A stretch of DNA of 52,392 nucleotides from an uncultured Clostridium sp. (GCA_946500265.1 CAMMVE010000009.1:1-52392); one strand, 5' to 3'; counted from the first letter of the stretch, positions 1-10,268 are shown. The notes: a model not told the origin generated them from the letters alone. A program made the numbers and translations.

Positions 1-1174
<1,174 letters not shown>

Positions 1175-1253
1175 TTAAATACTTTTATTTTAAAAAATAA
1201 TTTTTTAAAAATCATATAATCATCTTAATAAACATAATTGGTTTACTTCGATT

Positions 1254-1281
1254 ATTATATCACAATTTGTAGAAATGTGAA
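1254..1281 (-). promoter_or_regulatory. Sigma-A-type promoter for the serine recombinase
   Basis: On the minus strand TTCACA (1281-1276) and TATAAT (1259-1254) are separated by 16 bases. The -10 box is preceded by TG at the extended -10 position. It lies just after the stop of the small upstream gene, so the recombinase can be transcribed on its own. Confidence 0.55.
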
Positions 1282-1291
1282 ATACTGGTAT

Positions 1292-1561
1292 TTATATGCT
1301 TTTTATATATTCTTCTAATTCAGATAATTTAATTTTTTTATATAAATTAGAAATATATACATCATTTGAATAATTAAAAACTAAGAATGTAATATTTTTA
1401 ATTATTACTCTATGTGGTTCAATATATGTGAGATTAGTTTTTTCAATTTTTCTAATACTACCATTAATAAAAGTAGGAGTAACTTTAGAAAATTCACATA
1501 TAAATTCTAGTCTTTGCTTTAGACTTTCTTCAAATTGTAATTCTTGCTTAATTATCTTCAT
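1292..1561 (-). CDS. Hypothetical 89-aa protein next to the recombinase
   Basis: I do not recognise this protein. It is 89 residues, lysine- and isoleucine-rich, with no membrane segment, no cysteines apart from a single one, and a plausible amphipathic N-terminal helix (KQELQFEESLKQRLEFI). An AAGGATGG-like ribosome binding site lies about 11 bases before the ATG. It is on the same strand and directly upstream of the serine recombinase, and between it and tRNA-Cys there is only a terminator. It therefore probably belongs to the integrated element and could be a small accessory factor, but nothing in the sequence proves a role. Confidence 0.6.
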   Translation of the reverse strand: MKIIKQELQFEESLKQRLEFICEFSKVTPTFINGSIRKIEKTNLTYIEPHRVIIKNITFLVFNYSNDVYISNLYKKIKLSELEEYIKSI

Positions 1562-1612
1562 TTATTTGCACCATCCTTTCATTTGGATGATTTTTATATT
1601 GTTTTTAGGCAA

Positions 1613-1648
1613 CAAAAAAATCAACCAGATTTTATTTTCTGATTGATT
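1613..1648 (-). terminator. Rho-independent terminator after tRNA-Cys
   Basis: On the minus strand AATCAATCAGA pairs with TCTGGTTGATT around an 8-base loop and is followed by a run of Ts. It lies 40-odd bases downstream of tRNA-Cys and ends the tRNA-Gly/tRNA-Cys transcript. Confidence 0.75.
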
Positions 1649-1689
1649 TTGTATCAATACTGTTCTGTTAGTTCGAACAGATTTGTCGT

Positions 1690-1763
1690 TGGAGGCGACA
1701 CCCGGATTCGAACCGGGGATCAGAGTTTTGCAGACTCGTGCCTTACCACTTGGCTATATCGCC
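1690..1763 (-). tRNA. tRNA-Cys (GCA anticodon)
   Basis: The minus strand folds as a complete cloverleaf. The acceptor strands are GGCGATA and TGTCGCC, the anticodon loop is CTGCAAA (anticodon GCA), the T-arm contains CCCGGTTCGAATCCGGG, and CCA is encoded. It is the second gene of a tRNA-Gly/tRNA-Cys transcript. The serine-integrase element begins only a few hundred bases downstream. Confidence 0.95.
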
Positions 1764-1879
1764 ATATAAATATTAAAAATTTTGCTCCTTTATTTGAACA
1801 TATAATCCCAAACAAAAGAACTTTAATTAAATATATGTTCTTTACCCCGAAATAGTACCTTTTCTTCTAATATTTTTAA

Positions 1880-1918
1880 CTAAGATTTTTAGCTAAAATT
1901 TTTAGCTAAAATTTTTTA
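1880..1918. repeat. Three tandem 13-bp AT-rich repeats
   Basis: CTAAGATTTTTAG, CTAAAATTTTTAG and CTAAAATTTTTTA follow one another without a gap in the spacer between the two tRNA genes. Each unit can be read as a short inverted repeat (CTAAAA/TTTTAG), so the tract may form small hairpins in the pre-tRNA. No function is evident. Confidence 0.6.
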
Positions 1919-1989
1919 AATTACTAAACAATTAATTAGTAAATATAATCAAAGTTAAATGTTATTTTCAAGTTAATAGAAGTAAAAAA

Positions 1990-2065
<76 letters not shown>

Positions 2066-2170
2066 ATTTTTGTATTTGTATTAAGTATAATTAAATTGCT
2101 TATTCAATATATATGATTTGTTATACCTTAAAATACTTTAATTTTTACTAAAATTTTCAGGACACTTAAT

Positions 2171-2199
2171 ATAATAACAAATATAGCAAAAAAAGTCAA
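2171..2199 (-). promoter_or_regulatory. Promoter of the tRNA-Gly/tRNA-Cys transcript
   Basis: TTGACT (2199-2194) and TATTAT (2176-2171) on the minus strand are separated by exactly 17 bases. The two boxes are the same as those of the tRNA-Arg promoter at 50240-50268. The region 2066-2304 otherwise holds no gene that I can see. Confidence 0.75.
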
Positions 2200-2304
2200 T
2201 ACAAATACTCGCATTTTTTACGTTACTTTTGTAATACGGTCACTTCGAAAATTATTCTTAATTTCACACAGGTCGAAGCTAAAGTTTAACTACAAATCAA
2301 AATA

Positions 2305-3597
2305 TCATAAAATCTTATTTTTTGCATTCGTTCCTAAAACCAAAACATTCAAAAATTCCTGTAAATAATCTTCTATCTCTTTCTTCTTTACTTCTCTTAT
2401 TGCTCTTATTTCTAATACTTCTATTTCTTCTCCATTTATTATTACTCTTAAGTTTCCAATTACTTGGTCTTTTGCCACAGGCGCTTCCATATAAAAAAGT
2501 GAATTTACTTCAATGTCTATTTTATCTATATTGTCTTTCCTTACTGCCATTACAGATTTTTTTGGTTTCTCTAAATACAATTTTATTCCGTTTTCTATGC
2601 CTTTATTCACATATATTCTACCTTCATTTATATTTTTCCACTGTTCAAATTTATCCTGAATTATTTCTTCTATATTTATTAGAGAAAAATTATTAAAAGC
2701 ATATTCTATTAATTCCTTTGTATCAGCTGTTCTTTGATTATTGGTATTTGCTCCGATTACAACTGTTATAATGTCCAATTCTCCTCTTTTGCAACTACTT
2801 ACTAAGCATCTTCCAGCACCATTTGTAAATCCAGTTTTCACTCCATATACTCCAGATACACTACCTAACAAATTGTTTGTATTGTTTATTGCCTTTGGAT
2901 AGCCGTTTATATATATTGTAGCTGACTTGCTTGAAACTATTTCTTTAAACTTTGGTATATTTAATGCATAATCTGCCATTTTTGCAAGCTCATATGCTGT
3001 AGTATAATGCCCCTCATTATCAAGCCCATGAGGTACAACAAAATGAGAATTCGTTAGGCCTAATTCTTCTGCTTTTTTATTCATCATATCTGCAAATCCT
3101 TCTATGCTACCTCCTACATGGATCGCTAAAGCTACAGCTGCATCATTTCCAGAGCGTAACATTAATCCATATAACAAATCATTTACAGTTATTTTATCAT
3201 TCTTTTTTAGTCCTAATCTAGAACCTCCTGTTCCTGCTGCTTTTGATCCAATTGTTACTGTTTCTTTTAGGTCTGCATTTTCAAGTATCACTATTGAAGT
3301 AAGAATTTTGGTTGTAGATGCCATTGGAGTTTGTTTGTTTCCATTTTTTTCATATATTATTCTTCCAGAAGCTCTATCATATATTAATGCTATTCTTGCA
3401 TTTAATTCAGGATTATCTATCTTATTACTATTCTCATTACCTTCATTATTTGCCACATTTTGCTTTGATGTCTGCAGTATAACATAGTTTTGCTTTTCAG
3501 AAACAAATATAACTATAGTGCTACTAAGCACTGTTAATAGAGTTAACACCGAAATTAGAATTAGTTTAATTTTATTTTTCAAAATATTATTATTCAT
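2305..3597 (-). CDS. Serine-type D-Ala-D-Ala carboxypeptidase (peptidase S11, PBP5-like)
   Basis: This 430-residue protein removes the terminal D-alanine of peptidoglycan stem peptides outside the membrane. A hydrophobic segment at residues 11-33 is a signal or anchor. The three active-site motifs of the S11 family are in order: S94-T-T-K97, S149-G-N151 and K254-T-G256, and the usual PBP5 C-terminal beta domain follows. It is the last gene of the type IV secretion-like block and is separated from the gene before it by a terminator-like hairpin that contains its own ribosome binding site. A role in remodelling the wall for that machine is possible, but many Clostridia also carry several such enzymes elsewhere. 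A second S11 enzyme is at 38949-40316. Confidence 0.93.
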   Translation of the reverse strand: MNNNILKNKIKLILISVLTLLTVLSSTIVIFVSEKQNYVILQTSKQNVANNEGNENSNKIDNPELNARIALIYDRASGRIIYEKNGNKQTPMASTTKILTSIVILENADLKETVTIGSKAAGTGGSRLGLKKNDKITVNDLLYGLMLRSGNDAAVALAIHVGGSIEGFADMMNKKAEELGLTNSHFVVPHGLDNEGHYTTAYELAKMADYALNIPKFKEIVSSKSATIYINGYPKAINNTNNLLGSVSGVYGVKTGFTNGAGRCLVSSCKRGELDIITVVIGANTNNQRTADTKELIEYAFNNFSLINIEEIIQDKFEQWKNINEGRIYVNKGIENGIKLYLEKPKKSVMAVRKDNIDKIDIEVNSLFYMEAPVAKDQVIGNLRVIINGEEIEVLEIRAIREVKKKEIEDYLQEFLNVLVLGTNAKNKIL

Positions 3598-3600
3598 AAT

Positions 3601-3640
3601 AAAAACACCTTTTTAATTATATTTATAAAGGTGTTTTTTT
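3601..3640 (-). terminator. Hairpin combining a terminator and the dac ribosome binding site
   Basis: On the minus strand AAAAACACCTTT and AAAGGTGTTTTT form a 12-bp stem around a 15-base loop, followed by Ts. The start codon of the carboxypeptidase is only three bases after the stem. The AAGGTG in the 3' arm is also the only Shine-Dalgarno candidate for that gene, so the hairpin may both end upstream transcription and mask translation initiation. Confidence 0.65.
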
Positions 3641-3667
3641 ATGTGTATTAAAATAAATTATTTTCAT

Positions 3668-5002
3668 TTACCTATCTCTACTTGGTGCACCATATTCTTC
3701 TTCTATTTCTTCTTGTATATTGTCTATTTTTTCATCAGGAGTTTTTCCTCCTCTTTCGTTATACCTTCTAGTAAATTCCTCTGGAGAAATTTTCGCCTTT
3801 TCTGCCTCTTTTCTTAATGTAGTCTCAGTTCCATCTTCTAACGTAATAATATCATCAGGTAAAACATTGTCATTACTTGCTGTATCATCTATATTTCTGA
3901 GGTTAGTTTCTCCGTCCTTTTCTATTTCTCCTTCTGCTCTATCAATTTCGTCCTCTATTTCTACATTTTTATGTTTATCCATTGCCTCTCTTACTTCTCT
4001 TGTAGTTGGTCTTTGAGTAGAAGTTTCTATAGGAGCTGAAAAATATCTTTCGTCTTTGTCTTCACTCAAATCTGCTCTAACATAATCAACTTCTAAAACC
4101 CCATATTGTCCGACTTTAACTGATAGCATTTCTTCTTGTCCATTAGTTTTACTTCTTCCATTGATTCTTACTAAACCTGCCACTTGTTCTTCTTCTACTA
4201 CACTTCCATCTCTACTATTTATAGAAGTTACTGTTTGCCCAGTAGTAGTTCCTTGAGTGTTTTCCAAACTTTCTATTTCGTGCATTTGACCATCTTTATC
4301 AATTCCCACAAATGAAAATCTTCCACTTTGCCCTTTGCTATGGTCTGAATATACAACTCCTACAGATACTATTCCTTTTTGCTTCAATTCTGGTATCATG
4401 TCTGCCAAAGTTTCTGACTGAGTAACTCGCGCATTAACATCTATTGACTGTTTATTTGTTATTTTTTCAAACTGTGGCTTTTGATCTGTTTTCATTTCCG
4501 AATATGATTCAATGTTCTTGCTTCCAGTGGTCTTAGATATATCTTCAAGTTTTTTGTCTAACCTTTTCTCTTCTAGCTCCTGCTTTGTAAGTACTAAATC
4601 ATCTTTTTCTAGTTCTTCTGGTAATTCAAATTCTGTATCTTCTAATGTAAGAGTATCAAAGTACTCATCGCTAATCTCTCTAAGACTTTCTAAAAATTCT
4701 TCTGAATACTCTACCTCTCCTGCCTCATTAACTGTTGCAACTAACCTATTGTCTTTATCATAGATTTCGTATACTTCTTTTTCCTGTTGGTCTTCATTGT
4801 CTCTAGTTTTTGGTGCTTTTTCATCATCTTTTAATTTAACAATATATGCATCATTTATAGCTAAACCAGCACCTTTAAATTCAAAATTTTTATAATATCC
4901 GATATTATCAATTTCTTGTCCGTTTTCTTTAACCTTTTCTGAAACAAGATTTGATAATTTTAACATGTTATCTATAACTTGTTTTTGATTTTTATTTTCC
5001 AT
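3668..5002 (-). CDS. Acidic soluble protein of unknown function in the T4SS-like block
   Basis: This 444-residue protein is very rich in Glu and Asp and has no signal peptide or membrane segment, so it is probably cytoplasmic. The ATG follows TTGGAGG with normal spacing. The N-terminal third is a charged helical region; the middle (about 195-320) has beta-rich stretches such as SVGVVYSDHSKGQSGRF and SVKVGQYGVLEVDYV; the C-terminal part is again charged, with a PEEFTRRYNERGGKTPDEKI segment. I do not recognise a family. Its place between the secretion genes and the carboxypeptidase suggests a cytoplasmic partner, regulator or substrate of the machine. Confidence 0.75.
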   Translation of the reverse strand: MENKNQKQVIDNMLKLSNLVSEKVKENGQEIDNIGYYKNFEFKGAGLAINDAYIVKLKDDEKAPKTRDNEDQQEKEVYEIYDKDNRLVATVNEAGEVEYSEEFLESLREISDEYFDTLTLEDTEFELPEELEKDDLVLTKQELEEKRLDKKLEDISKTTGSKNIESYSEMKTDQKPQFEKITNKQSIDVNARVTQSETLADMIPELKQKGIVSVGVVYSDHSKGQSGRFSFVGIDKDGQMHEIESLENTQGTTTGQTVTSINSRDGSVVEEEQVAGLVRINGRSKTNGQEEMLSVKVGQYGVLEVDYVRADLSEDKDERYFSAPIETSTQRPTTREVREAMDKHKNVEIEDEIDRAEGEIEKDGETNLRNIDDTASNDNVLPDDIITLEDGTETTLRKEAEKAKISPEEFTRRYNERGGKTPDEKIDNIQEEIEEEYGAPSRDR

Positions 5003-5078
5003 ACTTTACCTCCAAAAGTATATGTGAATTTATGACTAAATTATACTGTATTTATCTGACTTTTTCAAGTTAATTTAA

Positions 5079-5114
5079 GGAACAGATTTAAAAATCTGTT
5101 CCCAAATGTTTCAC
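5079..5114. repeat. Intergenic palindrome, GGGGACAG family
   Basis: GGAACAGATTT and AAATCTGTTCC are inverted copies followed by GTTTCAC. It matches elements at 28574, 34168 and 41912, but here the left GTGAAAC arm is missing. It sits between two genes of the same operon. Confidence 0.75.
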
Positions 5115-5118
5115 TTTT

Positions 5119-6426
5119 CTATACATTAAATGACATTGTGAAATCTGTTCCATCTAAAAGCTTGATAATAAATGTTTTTGTAATTGGTGAACTTTTCTCG
5201 TTTTCTGCGTCTACTATAGTTGCGTCATACATGTGAAGTCCCCCACTTGATTTGTAATTAGAATATGTTACATTATTTGAATTGTAGAAATTCTCTGTAA
5301 TGTATTCTTCAAATTCATTTAAAGTTGGAAAATTGTTTTCTTTAAATGTATCGTCTAATTTATTATATACATATTCATAATCTTTATTATTTATAGCATC
5401 AAATGCTCTTTGAAGATTAAGTCCTGCTCTTTCGCCATTGTTAGCTCTATTATATCTTTCGATAAATTCTGGTAAATCGAGAGTATAAATGTCTAGTAAA
5501 ACTTTATAATTCATAACATTGCTTACATTGAAAATATAATAGTTATTATATTGGTCTAAGCACACATATTGAGTATATTCATCATAATTATTAATCTGAT
5601 AGCTTTCTAAAAACGCAGTTTGTATATTTCTATCGCTAATATACTTTCCAAATTCAGTTACATCTTCAAATTTCTTTTCTCTATATTCATCATCTAGCAT
5701 CTCAAAAGCAGCATTTGCATTTCCTATAACTTGTCTCTTATAATCTGCAAAATATTTGGTTACAAGTTCATCTTCACTAAGTTTTTCATATGTGAAGATA
5801 TTAAAATTATTAACTTCGATTGGAGTTTCATTAGTAGAAATTTGTATTTCATCAATATTATCTACTTGAACTGGTTCAATACTAAATGTCAAATTTTCCT
5901 TATCAAGCCTTACTATAAATCCATTTGAAGAAATTTCTTTCATGTTTTCATATAGTTTTCCTACTATTGCGTATGTATCAATTCTTTGTCCAGATACTAC
6001 TTTATAATCAGTTCCAGCAAATTTAACGTAATGATTTATTCCTTCTCCTAGATTTAATACATTATCTGTGTTTATATTATTCTCACTAATATAAGTTGTA
6101 TCTAAAACAGATAATATTGCATTTTTCTTTTCTTCTTCATTACTTATGCCTTCTACCATTGTATCAAAATTCGTTCCCTCATACTGGCTATATATATACT
6201 TATAATATGTCTGAACGCAATTTTCTACTGTAAAAAATACATTATCATTTGGTTCGTCTTGTGTACTAGTATTTATTGTATTACTACTTATACTATTCTC
6301 AGAAATTTCGTTTGTTTTATCTCCCATATTTTCATTTTCTTGCATTAAATTTATAGTAATCAACACTCCAATAATAATTATTAGTAATACTATAAGAGCA
6401 ATTGCTACATACTTTATATTCTTCAT
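5119..6426 (-). CDS. Membrane-anchored extracytoplasmic protein, possible VirB8-like (NTF2-fold) repeats
   Basis: This protein has 435 residues, with a single N-terminal membrane segment (about 6-28) and the rest outside. GAGGAG lies six bases before the ATG. Two internal segments resemble each other: AFEMLDDEYREKKF followed by a GKYIS segment, and AYNKLDD-type sequence (YVYNKLDDTFKENNF) followed by EFEEYITENF. The pattern of a residue-rich helix pair followed by beta strands resembles the NTF2-like fold of VirB8/TcpC, and the protein encoded at 9297 has the same type of segment (AYSLLSTQCKEALY). I infer a scaffold role in the secretion channel; this rests on the pattern and the location, not on a firm family match. 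Confidence 0.65.
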   Translation of the reverse strand: MKNIKYVAIALIVLLIIIIGVLITINLMQENENMGDKTNEISENSISSNTINTSTQDEPNDNVFFTVENCVQTYYKYIYSQYEGTNFDTMVEGISNEEEKKNAILSVLDTTYISENNINTDNVLNLGEGINHYVKFAGTDYKVVSGQRIDTYAIVGKLYENMKEISSNGFIVRLDKENLTFSIEPVQVDNIDEIQISTNETPIEVNNFNIFTYEKLSEDELVTKYFADYKRQVIGNANAAFEMLDDEYREKKFEDVTEFGKYISDRNIQTAFLESYQINNYDEYTQYVCLDQYNNYYIFNVSNVMNYKVLLDIYTLDLPEFIERYNRANNGERAGLNLQRAFDAINNKDYEYVYNKLDDTFKENNFPTLNEFEEYITENFYNSNNVTYSNYKSSGGLHMYDATIVDAENEKSSPITKTFIIKLLDGTDFTMSFNV

Positions 6427-6445
6427 CTCATGCTCCTCGCATAAT

Positions 6446-6483
6446 ATATTTAGGTTTTTACATGGTACCCTATAAACCTTTAT
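6446..6483 (-). promoter_or_regulatory. Leader hairpin shared with the 9297 gene
   Basis: On the minus strand AAAGGTTTATAGG is followed by a GGTACC core and then AAAAACCTAAATA, forming a hairpin about 20 bases upstream of the ATG of the 5119 gene. A closely similar sequence (AAAGGGTTTATAGG then CCATAAAACCTAAATA) is placed in the same way before the 9297 gene. It may be a translational control element or a duplicated leader. Confidence 0.45.
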
Positions 6484-6522
6484 ATGAAATCATATCACTT
6501 TAGAGCTTTAATTATTACTTAC

Positions 6523-6569
6523 TGCATATGGCAAATATATTATTTATCTTATATATTTGCCACTATGCA
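6523..6569. terminator. Long AT-rich hairpin downstream of the hydrolase gene
   Basis: TGGCAAATATA pairs perfectly with TATATTTGCCA across a 10-base loop, with GCATA/TATGC extending the stem. It lies in the 200-bp gap after the 6627 gene. The T-run is on the plus-strand side, so as a terminator for the minus-strand genes it would be inefficient. It could equally be an RNA processing or stability structure. Confidence 0.5.
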
Positions 6570-6626
6570 TTTTTATATTTATACTAAAATATGTTCTTAA
6601 TTATAACTTACTTTATGAGTTATAAA

Positions 6627-9284
6627 TTAATCTTCTTGAGCTTCATTGTTATTAGAGCTACTGCTACTTCCTTGTATGGTTTGTCCGTCTGCTGTAGTAT
6701 ATTTTCCAGTTGAGAATAATGTCCATCTTGCATCTCCTCTATTTCCACTAAAGCCACTACTTGCAGATCTGATTCTATTCTCATCTAATCCGTATTGCAT
6801 AAATGCTTCTATGGTGTCTGTTATGTACCATCCTTGGTATCTCATATCTGTTAGGCAGTCTATCTGATAGTCTTCTAACTTGGCTCCCATTCTATTTACA
6901 GTATTTATAACTTCTTGTCTTTTCTCATTCCATATTTTAGCAGAAATTCTATCTACAATTTCTACCTCCACCTTAGAAGAACCATAATTTTGATATATAG
7001 GGTCTGTAATATTGATACCTTCTGCTTCAAAATATGACGTGTTTTGGAATGAGCCAGAACTTCCTACATAAAAACATACACCAAATCCATAATTTCTATT
7101 GCCATATCCAGTTCCTATATCATCATGCATTATATAATATTTATTGTCGGATGTAATACATGATGTTACATAAATACCACTATATCCGCCTCTTCCGTTT
7201 CTATAATTCCATAACGCCAAATTCTCCCATGCTTTTGTAAATTCTACTCCAGCTCCTCCTGATACACTTATGCTTGAAAATTCGCTTGTACTAAATGTTT
7301 CAAAATTAAAATCAGTTACTCCATATGAATGCCCTGTTGCTTTATATAATAAATATTTTGTTAAATCTACCATTTCTGAAGTTGATTCATTTCTTTCAAG
7401 TATATTAAATAGCCAGTCAGGAGCACTTATGATATTACTTCTTGCCGAATAATGATCATCATCTAGGAATAGTGTTACAAAATTATGATTATCTTTTCCT
7501 TTCTCCACCTTAGGAATCACATTTGCAGGTTTTGAAATATATTCTTGCGTTTCTACCTTATAATAGTGTACCTTAGAACCTGTTGTTTGCGGAGTGTCTC
7601 CTGGAATTGAACTTGTTTCTGTACTTTCTGTTATAACTGTTGGTCCTTTATAATCATATTCTTGTGAATAATTAACTATCCAAACATCAGCTAAAGTTAA
7701 ACCTATATTTAATGTATTTGTTCTATCAATTGTTTCATATTCTGTAACAGTAGTTACTATAGTACTTGTATCTGTAGACTCATCATATACTACTCTTTTA
7801 CTTGTTACTGTGTCACTTTCTGTAGTAGTTGTTAAATTATCATGTATAGTTATTTCTATTTTACTATTAAATGCCATGTCTGCTAAATCAAGTGTAAAAA
7901 ATCTATCTCTTCCTGTTACTGTAAGAGCCCATAAATAATCAAATGGAAGTGTAAATTGTTTTACATAATCTTGATAATTAATATTTTGTAAAGTTATTGA
8001 ACCACTCTTGCTGCTTGATACTACATTTCCGTTAACTGTACGTGTTTCTGTTGTATCTTTCCATGATGCTACTATAACGTAATACTGAGTTGTTGATGTT
8101 GTATTTTCTCCATTTCCTTCTCCAACCACTACTGTCGCTTCAGATGTTATATCTATTTTTTCAATTTCTTCTTCTGTTAAAAATCTACTTGGCGATCCTG
8201 ATTGCCATCCCCATCCTAAATATCCAGGTGTGCCACCACAGTTTGTATTTCCTTGTCTTTCTGCTTCAGCAATCCATTCTGATAATGAAATAGTTCTTAT
8301 TCCTCCTATTTCATCCATTACATCTCCTTCTCCATCGCCGTCAATGTCTCCAACATATATTCCAACATGTCCATATATATTAGGCGAACCATCACCTAAA
8401 GTTTGACTTCCTGTTGCATACACACATGCTCCAATTGGTATATTATTTCTATCAGTAGATACACAATTAGCTTGGAAAGCTTGATACGCTCCTATAAATC
8501 CTGCCTCGGGTAAACCAGCATTAACATAAACATGATAAACCCATGACTGACATAAGCCCGAACCCCTTGAGGGAGTGGTCAATGCTGACCTAACAATTGC
8601 TTCTGAAATATCAGTCCACACATCTCCTTCTTGATAGTTTAATGAAACATTTTGATTACTATTTTGTGTATTAACAGTAGTGCTACCTATTGTAAAGTGT
8701 GTTAATAGCTTCTCCCTTATAGCTTCATCTTGCGTCAAATTGTATTGCTCTACCCAGTCCATAAAAGTCCCATCATCAACATATACTAAATCAATTGGCT
8801 CCTGATTATTTCTTTCCCTTTTGAACTTTATAATTCCTTGTATTTTATCTGACTTAGGATCTAGTATTTCTTCCCAGTTAATCTCTTCACTTGGGTCTGG
8901 TCTAGTATCTGGAAAGCTTGTAACTAATTCGGCATGTAAAAGTTTAGCAAATTCTTCCGGTTTATCTAAGTAAGAATCTATCGTATTGTCCCTTTTTATC
9001 ATTTCGTCCCATAATTCTTTTGGAGTTATTTCAGATACAATAGTTCCATCTTCTTTTATTTCGATATTAGCAGAATATTGAGTTGCTACATAAGGAGTGC
9101 TTTGCCATGAGCCTTCTTGTTTAGTGCCTTCTTGCATAGTATTTTCATAGGTCAAAGCTGCAAGAATTAATAAAATTATTAATATAGTCCCCCATATCGG
9201 AGCTGTAGCCATAACTGCATGTTTAAGCATTCGCTTTACAACTTTTAGCATTTTTCTTCCTATATTTCCTAAAAAGTCTCCCAT
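6627..9284 (-). CDS. Large membrane-anchored cell-wall hydrolase (CHAP/NlpC-like plus lysozyme-like domains)
   Basis: This is an 885-residue protein. A basic N-terminus and one membrane segment (about 28-45) put the bulk outside the cell. Near residues 240-360 there is a cysteine-peptidase-like domain: GSGLCQSWVYH with Cys245 and YGHVGIYVG with His306, the arrangement of CHAP/NlpC-P60 amidases. The middle (about 390-600) is Thr/Ser-rich and beta-like. The C-terminal part (about 690-860) has WENLALWNY, a DIGTGYG motif and LEDYQIDCLTDMRYQGW, which recall phage-type lysozymes (weaker assignment). Gram-positive type IV systems carry such a bifunctional hydrolase to open the peptidoglycan, and the neighbouring VirB-like genes support that role. 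Confidence 0.8.
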   Translation of the reverse strand: MGDFLGNIGRKMLKVVKRMLKHAVMATAPIWGTILIILLILAALTYENTMQEGTKQEGSWQSTPYVATQYSANIEIKEDGTIVSEITPKELWDEMIKRDNTIDSYLDKPEEFAKLLHAELVTSFPDTRPDPSEEINWEEILDPKSDKIQGIIKFKRERNNQEPIDLVYVDDGTFMDWVEQYNLTQDEAIREKLLTHFTIGSTTVNTQNSNQNVSLNYQEGDVWTDISEAIVRSALTTPSRGSGLCQSWVYHVYVNAGLPEAGFIGAYQAFQANCVSTDRNNIPIGACVYATGSQTLGDGSPNIYGHVGIYVGDIDGDGEGDVMDEIGGIRTISLSEWIAEAERQGNTNCGGTPGYLGWGWQSGSPSRFLTEEEIEKIDITSEATVVVGEGNGENTTSTTQYYVIVASWKDTTETRTVNGNVVSSSKSGSITLQNINYQDYVKQFTLPFDYLWALTVTGRDRFFTLDLADMAFNSKIEITIHDNLTTTTESDTVTSKRVVYDESTDTSTIVTTVTEYETIDRTNTLNIGLTLADVWIVNYSQEYDYKGPTVITESTETSSIPGDTPQTTGSKVHYYKVETQEYISKPANVIPKVEKGKDNHNFVTLFLDDDHYSARSNIISAPDWLFNILERNESTSEMVDLTKYLLYKATGHSYGVTDFNFETFSTSEFSSISVSGGAGVEFTKAWENLALWNYRNGRGGYSGIYVTSCITSDNKYYIMHDDIGTGYGNRNYGFGVCFYVGSSGSFQNTSYFEAEGINITDPIYQNYGSSKVEVEIVDRISAKIWNEKRQEVINTVNRMGAKLEDYQIDCLTDMRYQGWYITDTIEAFMQYGLDENRIRSASSGFSGNRGDARWTLFSTGKYTTADGQTIQGSSSSSNNNEAQED

Positions 9285-9296
9285 ATTTTTGCTCCT

Positions 9297-10268
9297 TTAC
9301 AAGTTTATTTCTATACTTCCATAATTTCTAGGTTGGTTTGAATTATTGTTTAATATTATTTTAGAAAAAACTATTTTCTTGATCTTTCTATTTGAACTAT
9401 ATTTATTATAGTATTTTATTGTTACTTCTTTTGATGTTTTAGGTAATATTCTAAGTTGAGCATCACTAAGTTCATGTGTATATGCTGAATACTTTAATCC
9501 ATTTGTATCCTCTAAATACATTGTATCTATGTTACTTCTATCGTCTATCAACACTTCTTCTTCGCTAGAATTCTCTATTTTAAATGTATAAGTTTGATAA
9601 TCCATGTATGTACTAACTTTTAGTCCTGTTATTTTAAGTTGGTTAACCGAGCTAGCTACATTTTCTAGTTCTTCTGTGCCTAAAAATCCATTAATATTTA
9701 ATTTATAGTTTTCTTCGCCTTCTTGAATTATCTGCATGTAATCAGCTTGAACATCATTTTCATCATATTTTCCTGTTGCCAAAAAGTCTCCTGCTATTTC
9801 TACTCTATATATGTTGTTCACCCAATTCTCAATAGAAACATTTTTCTTTTCATTTGCAAAGACTTTGTCATAATACAAATTTGTAAAATCTTCTATTGTA
9901 GGGTATAGTGCCTCTTTACATTGAGTTGATAATAAAGAGTAAGCCTGTTCAATTTCTGAATTATTACAATATGAAATAAAATTTTCAATATTATCAATTA
10001 AGCTAATTTGGTGTGAAGTTAATTCGTCTCCCGTTATAACAGACTCTTCTGTTTCAACTGATATGCTGTTAAAATTTTCTATAGGTTTCATTACATTTGT
10101 CGTGCCTTCACTTTTGCCAGTGTTTATGGTATTATTTTCATTACTGTTACTAAATCTTGCTATCAAAGTTACTACTAAACTGATTATAACTATCAAAACT
10201 ATAAATGCAATTGCATATTCAATTTTTTCTTTGTGTTTTACATACCACTCAGCGCCTCTTATTCCCAT
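9297..10268 (-). CDS. VirB8-like membrane-anchored protein
   Basis: I chose the ATG at 10268 because AAGGAAG lies seven bases upstream; an upstream in-frame ATG (10337) would put the leader hairpin inside the coding sequence. The 323-residue product has a cytoplasmic start (MGIRGAEWYVKHKEKIEYA), one membrane segment (about 17-38) and an extracytoplasmic region. The segment IEQAYSLLSTQCKEALYPTI fits the NTF2-like helix pair of VirB8/TcpC proteins, and a C-terminal beta domain with LPKTSKEVTIKYYNKY follows. It lies between the hydrolase and the VirB6-like gene, the usual place for a VirB8 component. Confidence 0.7.
   Translation of the reverse strand: MGIRGAEWYVKHKEKIEYAIAFIVLIVIISLVVTLIARFSNSNENNTINTGKSEGTTNVMKPIENFNSISVETEESVITGDELTSHQISLIDNIENFISYCNNSEIEQAYSLLSTQCKEALYPTIEDFTNLYYDKVFANEKKNVSIENWVNNIYRVEIAGDFLATGKYDENDVQADYMQIIQEGEENYKLNINGFLGTEELENVASSVNQLKITGLKVSTYMDYQTYTFKIENSSEEEVLIDDRSNIDTMYLEDTNGLKYSAYTHELSDAQLRILPKTSKEVTIKYYNKYSSNRKIKKIVFSKIILNNNSNQPRNYGSIEINL

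Noticed and set aside
1643..1855. Plus-strand reading frame over tRNA-Cys
   Set aside because: It is antisense to a clear tRNA gene; such frames are a known annotation artefact.
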